DNA of 64,000 bases from Bacteroidaceae bacterium (GCA_024398665.1 JAKSIS010000004.1:1-64000); one strand, 5' to 3'. Positions 27,601 through 35,559 are shown, numbered from the stretch's first letter. Notes: generated by a model not told the origin, from the letters alone. Numbers and translations: made by a program.

Positions 27601-28869
27601 GCTGGAAAGGGCCGTCTTGAGCGATATGTAACCCAGTTCGCTGTTCAGCGTATATTCGCTGGAGGAGAGCTTTCTGGCACTTGACAGCTTTTCGTAGTCT
27701 GAACTTCCGGCCATTACGCCGTTCAGGGTGACGGCAACGCGGTCAATGTCACGTATGTCGGAATAACCGGCATTTATCCGCGAATAAAGGTCATTGGCAG
27801 AATTTGAAGGATTCTGTCCGCTGCCCGCATTCCACATGGTATTGTGCAGGTGGACGGTTTCGCCCAGGTCTGTGAATGCAATGATATTGCGCGGGTTGTC
27901 ATAGTTGCTGCGCTTGTTGGTTACCCAGACTTCAATCCTGGTGACTTTGACGCCGGAAACGATATTGGGCAGCATGGACATGTTGCGGTCGTAATTGTCA
28001 CGGAACCAGTGGCTCAGGAAGAAATGACGGTTCTCGTCATAACTGCTGGCGTCTATTTCGAAGTCAGTAAGCTGGTCGCCCCCTTCGGAACTGACTGAAG
28101 CCGATGATGATTCCTTCTGGGACAGGACCATCTGCAGTTTGAGTTTTCCGAACTGGAGGTCAGAACGTATTCCGAACAGTGATGTGGCTCCCTGTATGAG
28201 TGACGAATTGGTGGGAAAACTCACGTTGCCGGCTTCGAGCAGGCGTATTATTTCATCCTCCTTGCCTTCATAGCGCAGCTTTATCTTCTTGGTGTCAACG
28301 TCAAACACGGCCTCGGTGTTGTAGTTCATGTCCATGTTGATCTTGTCACCGACCCTGGCGTTCACATTCAGGTTTATCTGTTCGTCAAAATCGAAGCCGC
28401 CGGTCTTGCGGTTCTGGACTGACAGCGACGGGTTGTCAACCCTGCTGTGGTCAAAACCCAGTTTGACGGTGGCTGAACCGCTGGTCTTGATCTGTACTCC
28501 GCCCGGGCCGAAAATCTTTTCGGCCGGTCCCAGGTCGAACTGCATGTCAGTGAAATCGAATCTGTTCTCACTCTCCTCCTTCATTTCCTCCTCATACTTC
28601 TCAAGGAAGAAAGACTGCATGGAACGGTGCATGACCCAGCGGTTGTATTCGTCAGGCGTCATGACGGTCGGTACTTCCAGATACCTGTCGCCCAACTTGC
28701 TGCCAATGCTGTAAGTGCCGTCCTGTTCGTCATATTCTGTCACCTGGGAAATGTTTTCAGGTGTCTTCAGGCCGCCGTGCGTATCCTGCGCATATAACGC
28801 AGCAAAGCTCCCGCAAATGCAGGAGCCGGTAAGAAGAACGGCTGTAAGAAGAAACCTTCGGGGTGACAT
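21628..28869 (-). CDS. sprA: Type IX secretion system translocon SprA (Sov)
   Basis: Giant outer-membrane barrel that forms the T9SS conducting channel; the F. johnsoniae SprA structure has 36 strands. 2413 residues, close to the family norm of about 2400. A signal peptide (cleaved near YAQ, residue 28) leads, then the SprA N-terminal repeat region and long amphipathic beta-rich stretches, ending in a typical barrel terminus CGFALKFTLSR. The ATG lies 11 bp after the ruvA stop, and ruvA-sprA order is common in Bacteroidota. Its stop abuts that of the GH3-like gene on the other strand. Confidence 0.95.
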   Translation of the reverse strand: MSPRRFLLTAVLLTGSCICGSFAALYAQDTHGGLKTPENISQVTEYDEQDGTYSIGSKLGDRYLEVPTVMTPDEYNRWVMHRSMQSFFLEKYEEEMKEESENRFDFTDMQFDLGPAEKIFGPGGVQIKTSGSATVKLGFDHSRVDNPSLSVQNRKTGGFDFDEQINLNVNARVGDKINMDMNYNTEAVFDVDTKKIKLRYEGKEDEIIRLLEAGNVSFPTNSSLIQGATSLFGIRSDLQFGKLKLQMVLSQKESSSASVSSEGGDQLTDFEIDASSYDENRHFFLSHWFRDNYDRNMSMLPNIVSGVKVTRIEVWVTNKRSNYDNPRNIIAFTDLGETVHLHNTMWNAGSGQNPSNSANDLYSRINAGYSDIRDIDRVAVTLNGVMAGSSDYEKLSSARKLSSSEYTLNSELGYISLKTALSSDEVLAVAYEYTYAGSSYQVGEFSSDITDSGQALFVKLLKSNSNAPGSGTWDLMMKNVYTITSASLTSSGFKLQIYYSSDSTGSRLTYLPESALKGTPLLRLMNLDRLDDNQALHPNGRFDFIQGYTVLASQGRIIFPVVEPFGSHLRQAIGNDALAEKYVFQELYDSTRVVAKRIADKDKFMLVGQYSGSDRNVIQLGAGNIPRGSVVVTAGGVTLTENTDYTVNYSSGTVTIINQSIIDAGTSVNVQLESNTRYDIQRKTMAGLNWAYDFSRDFQLGGTFMHLNEKPLTSKVTMGDEPLVNTMYGLNMNWKHESQALTNLIDMIPFVNATKPSSISFQAEMAALKSDVSDKVQGKSSYIDDFEQAETGISIAQPSAWSLSAVPTGMKGFGLSGKVESGYNRALLNWFTIDPLFTRRNSPLTPSHLKDDTEQLSNHYVREVYERELFPNKESTSSESTTLQVLNLAYYPEERGPYNLNPALDGNGHLPSPAENWGGIMRRLSTTDFEAANIEYIEFWMLDPFIYNPSAAGGDMYLNLGEVSEDVLLDGKKFFENGLPADGNPAKYDSTVWGKVPNTRSLVYAFDNNDADNRDRQDVGLNGLSSEEERSWPAYAQYLSAIRGRVPESVYQEIYNDPAGDTYHYYRGADYDNVRMSVLDRYRKYNGTEGNSPNSAGSGSQYDQSSRTTPDVEDANQDYTLDEYEKFFQYRISLRPQDLIVGRNYIADKREVKIKLRNGNTETVNWYCFRVPVTEYEKAVGSIRDFSSIRFMRIFLTGFSEEVHVRFGTLQLMTSQWRNYEQAIASVSNRAPSISGSFTAASVNIEENGDRKPVNYVVPPGVSRIIDPSQTQLIQDNEQAMSLKVTGLAAGEARGIYRGQSLDLRKYRRLQMFSHAEALVPDDCNLQNGDISVFIRLGSDYSGNYYEYEIPLQVTPEGYYSGSSESDRRIVWPDANMLDISFDVLTEVKNSRNTQRNLGALDGNAIYSQYDPDHPENRISIAGNPSVGNIRAIMIGVRNNSTGEKSAEVWVNELRLVGYESKGGVAAQSKLSLKLSDIANVDLSGQYLTAGYGGLEQSIADRRTDDMYRYSLTTSFNLGRFLPEKAMVSVPVYYSYSKENVSPQYSPYDTDLYLDDVLDSYSDVHEKDSIRSISTDVTTSRNFSITGARIDISSENPMPYDPANFSVSYSRSVRDNSGSTVEYEHDNNWKANLDYSYASSLPGWKPFSFIKKYSAWLDLFKDVELHFLPQQFAFNTGLIRNYHELQERDLENPGAGESIPVTFSQQFYWNRDLNVNWDPLKQLKITFSTQSKAEIEEPYTVVNRDLYPDRYQIWKDSVKLSLMKLGRPLDYQQSFQATYTVPFNRIPSLSWASVDASYNSQYTWERGTTYADGTSYGNIISDNRILTVNGRFNLLTFYNRSDYLKSVNDRFSNKKSSTSVSSRNKSFQKEYTFLPDSVFVIQHNMGTLTPKLTATAKDGSTVKLKFRKIDANTISVKVKDTLNLKVKLVQDPDRKPRADALSVRDGLDAATRLLMSLRNVSVTYRNSNTMSVPGFMPGTKAFGQSSSRSMLAPGLDFAFGFADDSYLNKAWANGWLYGNDSVAHAAASTSNEDLQVKFVIEPLPDMKIDGNASWTRTDASQIQYMYAGMPATRSGSFNMTVITIGSAFESSGPGNGYRSAAFDRFTSSIETVRQRIESQYEGARYPAGSDRAGQAYSPENGGVDMYSSDVLIPAFLSAYSSGNASNATLDLFPSILSMLPNWSMTYSGLGKLPFFQRYFKSFNLRHAYKSVYSIGSFNTFNSYQEYMNGRGFITDVTSGNPVPSSMFNIGSVSINESFAPLAGIEMTLKNDLTLRLEMRKTRVLTLSTTAVQLVETTSDDITAGGGYKITGLTLLGARPGTGRNKVSNNLNLNLDFSYRNQNALCRNIRENTTQATSGNRAVKASFQADYVYSKMLTLNFYYDYQSNFPLVSTSAYPTSTHDCGFALKFTLSR

Positions 28870-28880
28870 GGGGGACAGAA

Positions 28881-29477
28881 TCAGATCCGTTTCAACGATT
28901 CGCGTATGACAGCCTCAACGCTGAGCGAAGGCTGCTCCTTGAGGATTGCGCTGACAACTTTTTCAGACGCGTTTTGCGGAAATCCCAGAGTCACCATTGC
29001 CGTGACAGCCTCTGATGCGGTCTTTCCGGACTGGATGCCCGCCTGTAGTCCGGGCAGCACTTCATCGGATTTTGACCTTGCAACCTTGTCATGCAGGTCA
29101 ACGATTATGCGCTGTGCGGTTTTTGTTCCTATGCCCTTCACCTTCTTGAGCAGGCTGTCATTCCCGCTGCTGATGATTTCCACAAGTTCGGCGGGTGAGA
29201 ACGATGACTGGATCATACGGGCCGAAGCGCCTCCTATGCCCGGCACGGAAATGAGCAGCAGGAAGAGTTCCCTTTCCTGCCTGTCGGAAAAGCCGTACAG
29301 GATGCAGGCATCTTCACGGATTGCCTCATAAACGTACAGGCGTGCCTCGCTTTTGTTCTGGAGCGCGGAATATGTGAAAACTGATATGTTCAGCGCGTAC
29401 CCCACACCGCCCGCGGTAAACAGAACGGCCTGCGTGGGAGTCAGTCCGTCAATTTTTCCCTGGATGAATTCTATCAT
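28881..29477 (-). CDS. ruvA: Holliday junction branch migration protein RuvA
   Basis: DNA-binding tetramer that loads the RuvB motor onto Holliday junctions. 198 residues: N-terminal OB domain ([19 protein letters not shown]), the helix-hairpin-helix pair [12 protein letters not shown] and [16 protein letters not shown], and a C-terminal RuvB-contacting domain ending [11 protein letters not shown]. No TAnnTTTG box is evident in the upstream intergenic region. That region instead holds two alternating purine-pyrimidine GC tracts. Confidence 0.96.
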   Translation of the reverse strand: MIEFIQGKIDGLTPTQAVLFTAGGVGYALNISVFTYSALQNKSEARLYVYEAIREDACILYGFSDRQERELFLLLISVPGIGGASARMIQSSFSPAELVEIISSGNDSLLKKVKGIGTKTAQRIIVDLHDKVARSKSDEVLPGLQAGIQSGKTASEAVTAMVTLGFPQNASEKVVSAILKEQPSLSVEAVIRESLKRI

Positions 29478-29556
29478 ACGGATAAGTTTTGGTTAAGAAT
29501 TAACGTGCGCGCTGAGCGAATATTGTACGCGCGCGCAAGCAATCCGTCTTTTTTTG

Positions 29557-29564
29557 TATTTTTG
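29557..29564 (+). promoter_or_regulatory. -7 promoter box for ddh
   Basis: TATTTTTG matches TAnnTTTG, 27 nt before the ddh ATG. Confidence 0.6.
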
Positions 29565-29591
29565 CCGCGTAAATACAAAACGAAAAACATT

Positions 29592-30491
29592 ATGGAAAAG
29601 ATCAGAGCAGCTGTTGTTGGCTATGGAAACATTGGCAGGTATGTGCTTGAAGCATTGGAATCAGCCCCGGATTTTGAAGTCGCCGGCATTGTACGCCGCA
29701 ATCCGAATGCAGAATGTCCCAAAGAACTTGAAAAATATAAGATTGTAAGTAAAATTTCCCAATTGGACAAGCCCGATGTGGCTATCCTCGCATTGCCCAG
29801 CCGCAAGGTCGAGGAAGCTGCCACGGAGATTCTTCCCCTGGGTATCAATACAGTTGACAGCTTTGACATACATACGTTGATTCCTGAAACCAGGAAACGC
29901 CTGTCACAGGTTGCCGCTGAAGCTGGAAAGGTCGCTGTAATGTCAGCTGGATGGGATCCGGGATCGGATTCTATTGTCCGCGCACTTATGCAGGCAATGG
30001 CTCCCAAGGGTATCACATATACCAACTTCGGCCCCGGAATGTCAATGGGACATACTGTCGCTGTCAAGGCCATACCCGGTGTCAAGGCGGCTCTTTCAAT
30101 GACCATTCCTGTGGGTACAGGTATTCACCGCCGTATGGTATATGTTGAAATTCTTGACGGCTACAGATTTGAAGACGTGGCTTCAGCAATAAAGACTGAT
30201 CCGTATTTCGCTAATGATGAGACACATGTCATGCAGGTTGAAAGCGTAGACGCTTTGAAGGATATGGGGCACGGCGTGAATCTGGTCCGCAAGGGCGTTT
30301 CCGGCAAGACCCAGAACCAGCTTTTCGAATTCGACATGAAAATAAACAATCCTGCCCTGACCGGTCAGATCCTGGTGTGCGCCGCACGTGCCTCAATGCT
30401 GCAGAAGCCGGGTTGCTATACGATGATTGAAATTCCGGTCATCGATTATCTCTACGGCGACAGGGAGGATCTTGTAAGACATCTTGTCTGA
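29592..30491 (+). CDS. ddh: meso-diaminopimelate dehydrogenase
   Basis: NADPH-dependent reductive amination of tetrahydrodipicolinate to meso-DAP in one step, bypassing the succinyl or acetyl branches of lysine synthesis. 299 residues: the Rossmann motif VVGYGNIGRYVLEAL, the DAP-binding segment MSAGWDPGSDS, and a C-terminal ATG-independent dimer region ending DLVRHLV. ATG 29592 opens MEKIRAAVVG; longer in-frame starts would pass through the promoter box. Asd, which feeds the same pathway, is at 56.3 kb. Confidence 0.95.
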   Translation: MEKIRAAVVGYGNIGRYVLEALESAPDFEVAGIVRRNPNAECPKELEKYKIVSKISQLDKPDVAILALPSRKVEEAATEILPLGINTVDSFDIHTLIPETRKRLSQVAAEAGKVAVMSAGWDPGSDSIVRALMQAMAPKGITYTNFGPGMSMGHTVAVKAIPGVKAALSMTIPVGTGIHRRMVYVEILDGYRFEDVASAIKTDPYFANDETHVMQVESVDALKDMGHGVNLVRKGVSGKTQNQLFEFDMKINNPALTGQILVCAARASMLQKPGCYTMIEIPVIDYLYGDREDLVRHLV

Positions 30492-30504
30492 GCCCGAAGG
30501 GGGT

Positions 30505-31614
30505 TCAGAACCGCATTCCGAATCCGAAGAAGATACCGTCAACATTGCCGTATCCGGCACTGATGATGAGATCCAGAGTCCTGATTCCGTCCCAGTCGGA
30601 TTTCAGGTCAAAACTGCTTATGTTGTACCTGGTGTATGCCCGCCAGGCGAAGAAAGCCTTCTCAAAAGTGGTCTTGTAGTAGAATGTCGATACAGGGAAC
30701 ACCCTGTCCGTCATGGCCTTGCAGTTGCGGTAAGCCATCTCTACACCTACACCGGCCATGGCTCCTAAAGAAAACCTTTTCCATGTGCGGCCGTAGTCAG
30801 CGCCGATGTAGAAGGCCGGGTATATCCCCTCCAGATACACATCGGCGGGATCCTGGTTCCAGTCCACAAGCTTGTGGTAGTTGCCGTCTTCATCAGTGTA
30901 TTCGGCTGCCTCGCCCTTGGTGTATGATCTGGTGTTGAATCCCAGTGATATGCCGCCGAAAGCTTTTTCAGTTTCAATCATTATCTGGAATCCCATTGCA
31001 AGGCCTGTTCCGAATGATGTTCCAAGAAGAATCTTTTCACCCACATCGTCATCGTCCAATATGTCAGTATCCGGAACGGCTCCCGCCTCAGGGTCGGTCG
31101 ATTGGGATGTGCCCATGTAGCTGTCTTCATGGAAATAGCCTTTGAAAACGGCGTTCTCCTGTGCCGAATAAAGTATGCCAAGACCTTCCTTCATGTCGTT
31201 CTCCCACATTCCGGTATATGTGCTTCCGTCAGCGAAAGTGTAGCTTCCAACCCCATTGAACCGGCCTTCGGACCATCGGCCGTCATATTTGTCTCCGTTT
31301 GAAAACAGATATATGCCGTCACCGTCCATCAGATGGTTCCTGAATTCACCGGAGTAACTGTCACCGTCGGGGTATCGGACCATGCCTTTCCCGTCCCACA
31401 GACCGTCCTTCCACTGTCCTTCATAGACTGTGCTGTCTGCGTACACCATCTTGCCGTAACCGTTGAACATGGAGTCGGCAATCTCCCCCAGATACCATGC
31501 CCCGTCATCAAAGAACAGGGTGTCAGCGCTGCTGGCAATCTCCGGGAGTCCGGCGGCAAATGAAACTGCGGGAAAGGCGGAGACCAGAATGCAGATGATC
31601 CGTTTAATATTCAT
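30505..31614 (-). CDS. MORN-repeat protein with C-terminal outer-membrane barrel-like domain
   Basis: 369 residues: signal peptide (MNIKRIICILVSAFPAVSFA), then five clear MORN repeats of about 23 residues at roughly 41-154 (for example YEGQWKDGLWDGKGMVRYPDG) plus a partial sixth. An acidic linker (TDILDDDDVGE) follows. Residues about 195-369 alternate like beta-barrel strands, rich in Gly and aromatic residues, and end IFFGFGMRF, the terminal Phe typical of outer-membrane proteins. MORN repeats usually bind lipids or proteins. Start MNIKRI was chosen because a signal peptide follows directly. A TACCTTTG box lies 8 nt upstream. Function unknown. Confidence 0.8.
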   Translation of the reverse strand: MNIKRIICILVSAFPAVSFAAGLPEIASSADTLFFDDGAWYLGEIADSMFNGYGKMVYADSTVYEGQWKDGLWDGKGMVRYPDGDSYSGEFRNHLMDGDGIYLFSNGDKYDGRWSEGRFNGVGSYTFADGSTYTGMWENDMKEGLGILYSAQENAVFKGYFHEDSYMGTSQSTDPEAGAVPDTDILDDDDVGEKILLGTSFGTGLAMGFQIMIETEKAFGGISLGFNTRSYTKGEAAEYTDEDGNYHKLVDWNQDPADVYLEGIYPAFYIGADYGRTWKRFSLGAMAGVGVEMAYRNCKAMTDRVFPVSTFYYKTTFEKAFFAWRAYTRYNISSFDLKSDWDGIRTLDLIISAGYGNVDGIFFGFGMRF

Positions 31615-31622
31615 AGGTGCGA

Positions 31623-31630
31623 CAAAGGTA
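31623..31630 (-). promoter_or_regulatory. -7 promoter box for the MORN-repeat gene
   Basis: TACCTTTG on the minus strand, 8 nt before the ATG at 31614, implies a very short leader. Confidence 0.55.
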
Positions 31631-31643
31631 GCATAAAAATGAC

Positions 31644-31651
31644 TATCTTTG
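31644..31651 (+). promoter_or_regulatory. -7 promoter box for DUF2007-proBA-argF'
   Basis: TATCTTTG matches TAnnTTTG, 32 nt before the DUF2007 ATG; divergent from the MORN promoter. Confidence 0.6.
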
Positions 31652-31683
31652 CGTGCGTTACCCAATTATAACCGGAAAAAGAC

Positions 31684-31899
31684 ATGAATGAAAAACAGGA
31701 TCTTGTGACAGTCTTCAAAGGGCAGCCTTTTGAAGCTGAAATTATCAGGGGAAGACTTGAAGCCGAGGGTATTCCGGCCATGATCTTCAACAATTCCATG
31801 AGCGCCATCTTTTCGACATATACCGCCATGGCGGGTTCTGTCAGCGTTCTTGTCACTCCCCAGGATGAAATCCGGGCAAAAGAATTGATAGAAGGATGA
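31684..31899 (+). CDS. DUF2007 family small protein
   Basis: 71 residues matching DUF2007, described in databases as a putative prokaryotic signal-transducing domain: FKGQPFEAEIIRGRLEAEGI and a C-terminal VLVTPQDEIRAKELI. No signal peptide or membrane segment. The TGA overlaps the proB ATG by 3 bases, so it is cotranslated with the proline genes. A role as a small regulator or PII-like sensor is conceivable but not shown. Confidence 0.85.
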   Translation: MNEKQDLVTVFKGQPFEAEIIRGRLEAEGIPAMIFNNSMSAIFSTYTAMAGSVSVLVTPQDEIRAKELIEG

Positions 31900-32678
31900 A
31901 ACAGCCCCGTAGAATTGCGGTCAAGGTAGGCAGCAACGTGCTGACACGTCCCGACGGACGTCTTGACATATCGCGTATGGCCGCACTGGTGGACCAGATT
32001 GCCGAACTTCACAGACGTGGAATACAGGTCATGCTCATTTCATCGGGCGCCGTAGCTTCAGGGCGCGGCGCGCTGCCGGAAATACAGGATGACAGCGTTA
32101 CCGGGCGCCAGCTTTTCGCTGCGGTGGGCCAGGCCAAACTCATTGAACATTACTGCGACCTGTTCAGGGAATACGGAATAACCGTGGGACAGATTCTGAC
32201 CACGCGTGAGAATTTCACAAACCGCCAGCTGCTGGCCAACCAGCGCCGCTGCATGAAGGCCATGATTGACAACAATGTGGTGCCGGTGATAAATGAGAAC
32301 GATGCCGTTTCAGTGAAGGAACTCATGTTCACTGACAACGACGAACTGTCAGGACTGGTTGCAGGTATGATGAAGGCGGAACTTCTTGTCCTTCTGAGCA
32401 ATGTGGACGGCGTGTATGACGGAAATCCCGCCGACAGTTCGTCACAGCTTATCCGCATGGTCTATACTGATGACGACTTTTCGTCCTGTGTCAGCCAGAC
32501 CAAGTCCCAGTTTGGACGCGGCGGAATGATGACAAAGATGAAGACGGCCCGCAGCGTGGCCCGTGACGGAATTGAGGTGCGTATTGCCAACGGCCGCAGG
32601 AATGATGTCCTGCTGGACGTTGTGTTCAATCCTGACACGGCGCTCTGCACCAGATTCCTTACAGTAAAAAGAAAGTGA
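31896..32678 (+). CDS. proB: Glutamate 5-kinase
   Basis: First step of proline synthesis: glutamate to glutamyl 5-phosphate. 260 residues of amino-acid-kinase fold ([39 protein letters not shown]). It lacks the C-terminal PUA domain found in the E. coli enzyme (367 residues), as in other Bacteroidota. Start overlaps the DUF2007 stop; proA follows directly. Confidence 0.96.
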   Translation: MKQPRRIAVKVGSNVLTRPDGRLDISRMAALVDQIAELHRRGIQVMLISSGAVASGRGALPEIQDDSVTGRQLFAAVGQAKLIEHYCDLFREYGITVGQILTTRENFTNRQLLANQRRCMKAMIDNNVVPVINENDAVSVKELMFTDNDELSGLVAGMMKAELLVLLSNVDGVYDGNPADSSSQLIRMVYTDDDFSSCVSQTKSQFGRGGMMTKMKTARSVARDGIEVRIANGRRNDVLLDVVFNPDTALCTRFLTVKRK

Positions 32679-32680
32679 CT

Positions 32681-33925
32681 ATGATAGACTCACAGCTTGA
32701 ACTTCTTCGTGAAGCGTCTTACGGACTGCCCCTGCTTGAAGAGGAGCAGGTGCGCAGAGCACTCCTGTCAGTGGCCGACGCCATAGACCGTGAGGGTGAC
32801 ATCCTGCTCAGTGCAAACGCTGAGGACCTGGCCCGTATGGACCGTGAAAACCCTATGTATGACAGGCTGATGCTCACTCCTGAACGCCTTGCAGGCATTG
32901 CCGCCGACATGCGTTCGGTGGCCGGTCTCAGGTGCCCGGTGGGTGATCTCATAGATGAGCGCACCCGTCCCAACGGCATGACCTTGAGGCGTGTGCGTGT
33001 GCCGTTCGGAGTCATCGGAGTCATTTATGAGGCACGTCCCAATGTCAGTTTCGACGTGTTCTCACTGTGTCTCAAGTCACGCAACGCGTGCGCTCTGAAG
33101 GGCGGCAGTGATGCGTATTCGTCAAATGCAGCCATTGTGGACCTCATTCACAGGGAACTTGAAAAGGTGGGCATTGATCCACATGTGGTGGAACTTCTGC
33201 CTGCAGGCCATGAGGCTGCTGGTGAACTGATGCGCGCCGTGGGCAAAGTTGACCTTCTCATTCCGCGCGGTAGCGCCAGGCTGATCAGGTCTGTGCGCGA
33301 ACAGGCCCAGGTTCCTGTAATTGAGACCGGCGCAGGCGTATGCCACACCTACTTTGATTTTGAAGGAGACCTGAACAAGTGTGCCGATATCGTATTCAAT
33401 GCCAAGACACGCAGGGTCAGCGTATGCAACGCGCTTGATTCGCTTGTCATTCACAGCGGACGTCTGGGGGACCTGCCGGCAGTGTGCATGCGCATGGCTG
33501 AAAAGAATGTCGTGATTGAGGCCGACGAACAGGCCTATTCCGCACTGGCAGGACAGTATCCTGCCCACCTGCTGGAGCATGCCACTGATGACAGCTTTGG
33601 AAAGGAGTTTCTCTCTTACCGCATGTCAGTGAAGACCGTGGGTTCGTTTGATGAAGCATTGAGGCACATACGCCGCTACACATCGCATCACAGCGAATGC
33701 ATAGTGACTGAAGATGCCGGGCATGCCGCCATATTCCAGCAGTGCACTGACGCAGCATGCGTCTACCACAACGTGTCAACAGCATTCACTGACGGCGCGC
33801 AGTTCGGACTTGGTGCGGAGATTGGCATAAGCACACAGAAACTGCATGCACGCGGTCCAATGGGCCTTGAAGAACTGACCACCTACAAGTGGCTGATAAA
33901 CGGAAACGGACAGACAAGAAACTGA
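32681..33925 (+). CDS. proA: Glutamate-5-semialdehyde dehydrogenase
   Basis: NADPH-dependent reduction of glutamyl 5-phosphate to glutamate semialdehyde. 414 residues; the signature [20 protein letters not shown] and the catalytic Cys in [14 protein letters not shown] are present. I start at ATG 32681, two bases after the proB stop; an overlapping in-frame GTG at 32675 would add two residues. argF' follows after 9 bp. Confidence 0.97.
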   Translation: MIDSQLELLREASYGLPLLEEEQVRRALLSVADAIDREGDILLSANAEDLARMDRENPMYDRLMLTPERLAGIAADMRSVAGLRCPVGDLIDERTRPNGMTLRRVRVPFGVIGVIYEARPNVSFDVFSLCLKSRNACALKGGSDAYSSNAAIVDLIHRELEKVGIDPHVVELLPAGHEAAGELMRAVGKVDLLIPRGSARLIRSVREQAQVPVIETGAGVCHTYFDFEGDLNKCADIVFNAKTRRVSVCNALDSLVIHSGRLGDLPAVCMRMAEKNVVIEADEQAYSALAGQYPAHLLEHATDDSFGKEFLSYRMSVKTVGSFDEALRHIRRYTSHHSECIVTEDAGHAAIFQQCTDAACVYHNVSTAFTDGAQFGLGAEIGISTQKLHARGPMGLEELTTYKWLINGNGQTRN

Positions 33926-33934
33926 ACTACTGAT

Positions 33935-34888
33935 ATGAGACATTTTACAAGCGTAAAAGATCTGGGAGACCTGCAAGAGGCGTTGCAGGAGGCCCTTGAG
34001 ATAAAGAAAGACCGTTTCAAATATGTGGAACTGGGGCGCAACCGTACACTGCTCATGGTATTCTTCAACTCAAGCCTGAGAACCAGGCTGAGCACCCAGA
34101 AGGCTGCCATGAACCTGGGTATGAACGTAATAGTGCTTGACGTGAACCAGGGCGCATGGAAACTTGAAACTGAACGCGGGGTCATAATGGACGGAGACAA
34201 GTCCGAGCATCTGCTTGAGGCCGTTCCGGTAATGGGCTGCTACTGCGATGTCATAGGTGTACGTTCGTTCGCACGTTTTGAAAACCGCACTGATGACTAT
34301 GAGGAAAAGATCCTGAACCAGTTCATCCGTTATTCGGGCCGTCCGGTATTCTCTATGGAGGCGGCTACAGGACATCCGCTTCAGAGTTTCGCTGACTGGA
34401 TCACGATTGAAGAGCACAAGACCGTTCAGCGTCCCAAGGTGGTCATGAGCTGGGCTCCGCATCCCAAGTCACTTCCTCAGGCCGTTCCCAATTCGTTCGC
34501 ACAGTGGATGGTGGCCGCAGGGTACGACGTGGTCATCACACATCCTGAGGGCTATGAACTGGATGAAAGGTTCACGGCCGGGGCACGCATCGAATATGAC
34601 CAGATGAAAGCTTTTGAAGGAGCCAATTTCGTATACGCCAAGAACTGGTCAGCCGCAAGTCCCGAGCATTACGGACAGATACTGAGCATGGACCGCAGCT
34701 GGACAGTCGGTGAGCGTCAGATGGCGGTGACTGACAATGCCTTCTTCATGCACTGTCTGCCGGTGCGCCGCAACATGATTGTGACCGATGACGTCATTGA
34801 AGGTCCACGTTCACTGGTCATTCCGGAAGCTGCCAACCGTGAGATTTCAGCAACCGTGGTGCTGAAGAAGATTCTTGAGAGTCTCTGA
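33935..34888 (+). CDS. argF': N-succinyl/N-acetylornithine carbamoyltransferase
   Basis: Carbamoylates an N-acylated ornithine in arginine synthesis; Bacteroidota use this instead of ordinary OTCase. 317 residues with the carbamoyl-phosphate motif SSLRTRLSTQK, the HPLQSFADW motif, and HCLPVRRN. In B. fragilis the succinyl-specific enzyme has Pro90, and in Xanthomonas the acetyl-specific enzyme has Glu92. The matching position here (GDKSEHLLEA) is Ser90, codon TCC at 34202-34204. Substrate specificity is therefore uncertain. Last gene of the DUF2007-proBA operon. Confidence 0.93.
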   Translation: MRHFTSVKDLGDLQEALQEALEIKKDRFKYVELGRNRTLLMVFFNSSLRTRLSTQKAAMNLGMNVIVLDVNQGAWKLETERGVIMDGDKSEHLLEAVPVMGCYCDVIGVRSFARFENRTDDYEEKILNQFIRYSGRPVFSMEAATGHPLQSFADWITIEEHKTVQRPKVVMSWAPHPKSLPQAVPNSFAQWMVAAGYDVVITHPEGYELDERFTAGARIEYDQMKAFEGANFVYAKNWSAASPEHYGQILSMDRSWTVGERQMAVTDNAFFMHCLPVRRNMIVTDDVIEGPRSLVIPEAANREISATVVLKKILESL

Positions 34889-34896
34889 TTCCAAGT

Positions 34897-34918
34897 GCGG
34901 GGCGTGACAATGCCCCGC
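34897..34918 (+). terminator. GC-rich hairpin between convergent argF' and NigD-like genes
   Basis: A 7-bp perfect stem GCGGGGC/GCCCCGC with an 8-nt loop fills most of the 35-bp gap. No T-tract follows on either strand, so termination may be weak. Confidence 0.5.
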
Positions 34919-34923
34919 TGGGA

Positions 34924-35559
34924 TTACCTGTAGAGCAGTTTCAAGGCGTAATCCTTTCCGTATCCCCGGCATCTGAAGAATACCGTGTCCCCTGAACCCA
35001 GTCCGTATCCGTTCAGGGGCATTGATATGTATGCGTATCTTGTGGTACCCTCTCCGTCGCCGTCCGCATCATGGTGTACGGTGAATATCAGGCTGTCGGC
35101 ATTTGGCACGTGTACCATGCCCAGAGTGTGTTTGGAATCGGGATTCATGACCCTTATACCCATAAGTATGTTCAGGAATCCACCGCCAATGTACATTGAG
35201 TTTATCTGCACGGGATCATCCCTGAAAAGTGAATCGACATCATCATAATCAACGGCGCGGCTGGAGTATGCGAATACCCTTTGCAGTATTGTCACCGTGG
35301 AATCGCTGTTGAATGCGTATGAACACATCATGCGGTACAGTGTGTCCGGTGCCAGGACCTCTGTTTCACCTGCAATGACATATCTGTTGCCGTAGTCATT
35401 CTTCAGGACGCCCGGAATACCGTCGCTGCCGGTGAATACGGTTACGAAACCCGTAGTGAAGTTGGGGGTGGTCTCATCGTCATTCCTGTCGCAGGAAATG
35501 ACAGCGCATGACAGCAATGCTGTGAGTGCGGACAGTGCCAGTATATGTCTCTTGTTCAT
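34924..35559 (-). CDS. NigD-like lipoprotein
   Basis: 211 residues resembling the NigD family of Bacteroidota (FTTGFVTVFTGSDGIPGVLKNDYG and a beta-rich C-terminal domain). Signal peptide with lipobox VISC, Cys23, followed by DRNDDE, an acidic run like the Bacteroidota lipoprotein export signal, which predicts surface exposure. NigD was first noted in bacteriocin loci, but members occur widely and the function is unknown. Its start overlaps the acyltransferase stop by 4 bp. It is the last gene of a five-gene reverse operon. Confidence 0.8.
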   Translation of the reverse strand: MNKRHILALSALTALLSCAVISCDRNDDETTPNFTTGFVTVFTGSDGIPGVLKNDYGNRYVIAGETEVLAPDTLYRMMCSYAFNSDSTVTILQRVFAYSSRAVDYDDVDSLFRDDPVQINSMYIGGGFLNILMGIRVMNPDSKHTLGMVHVPNADSLIFTVHHDADGDGEGTTRYAYISMPLNGYGLGSGDTVFFRCRGYGKDYALKLLYR

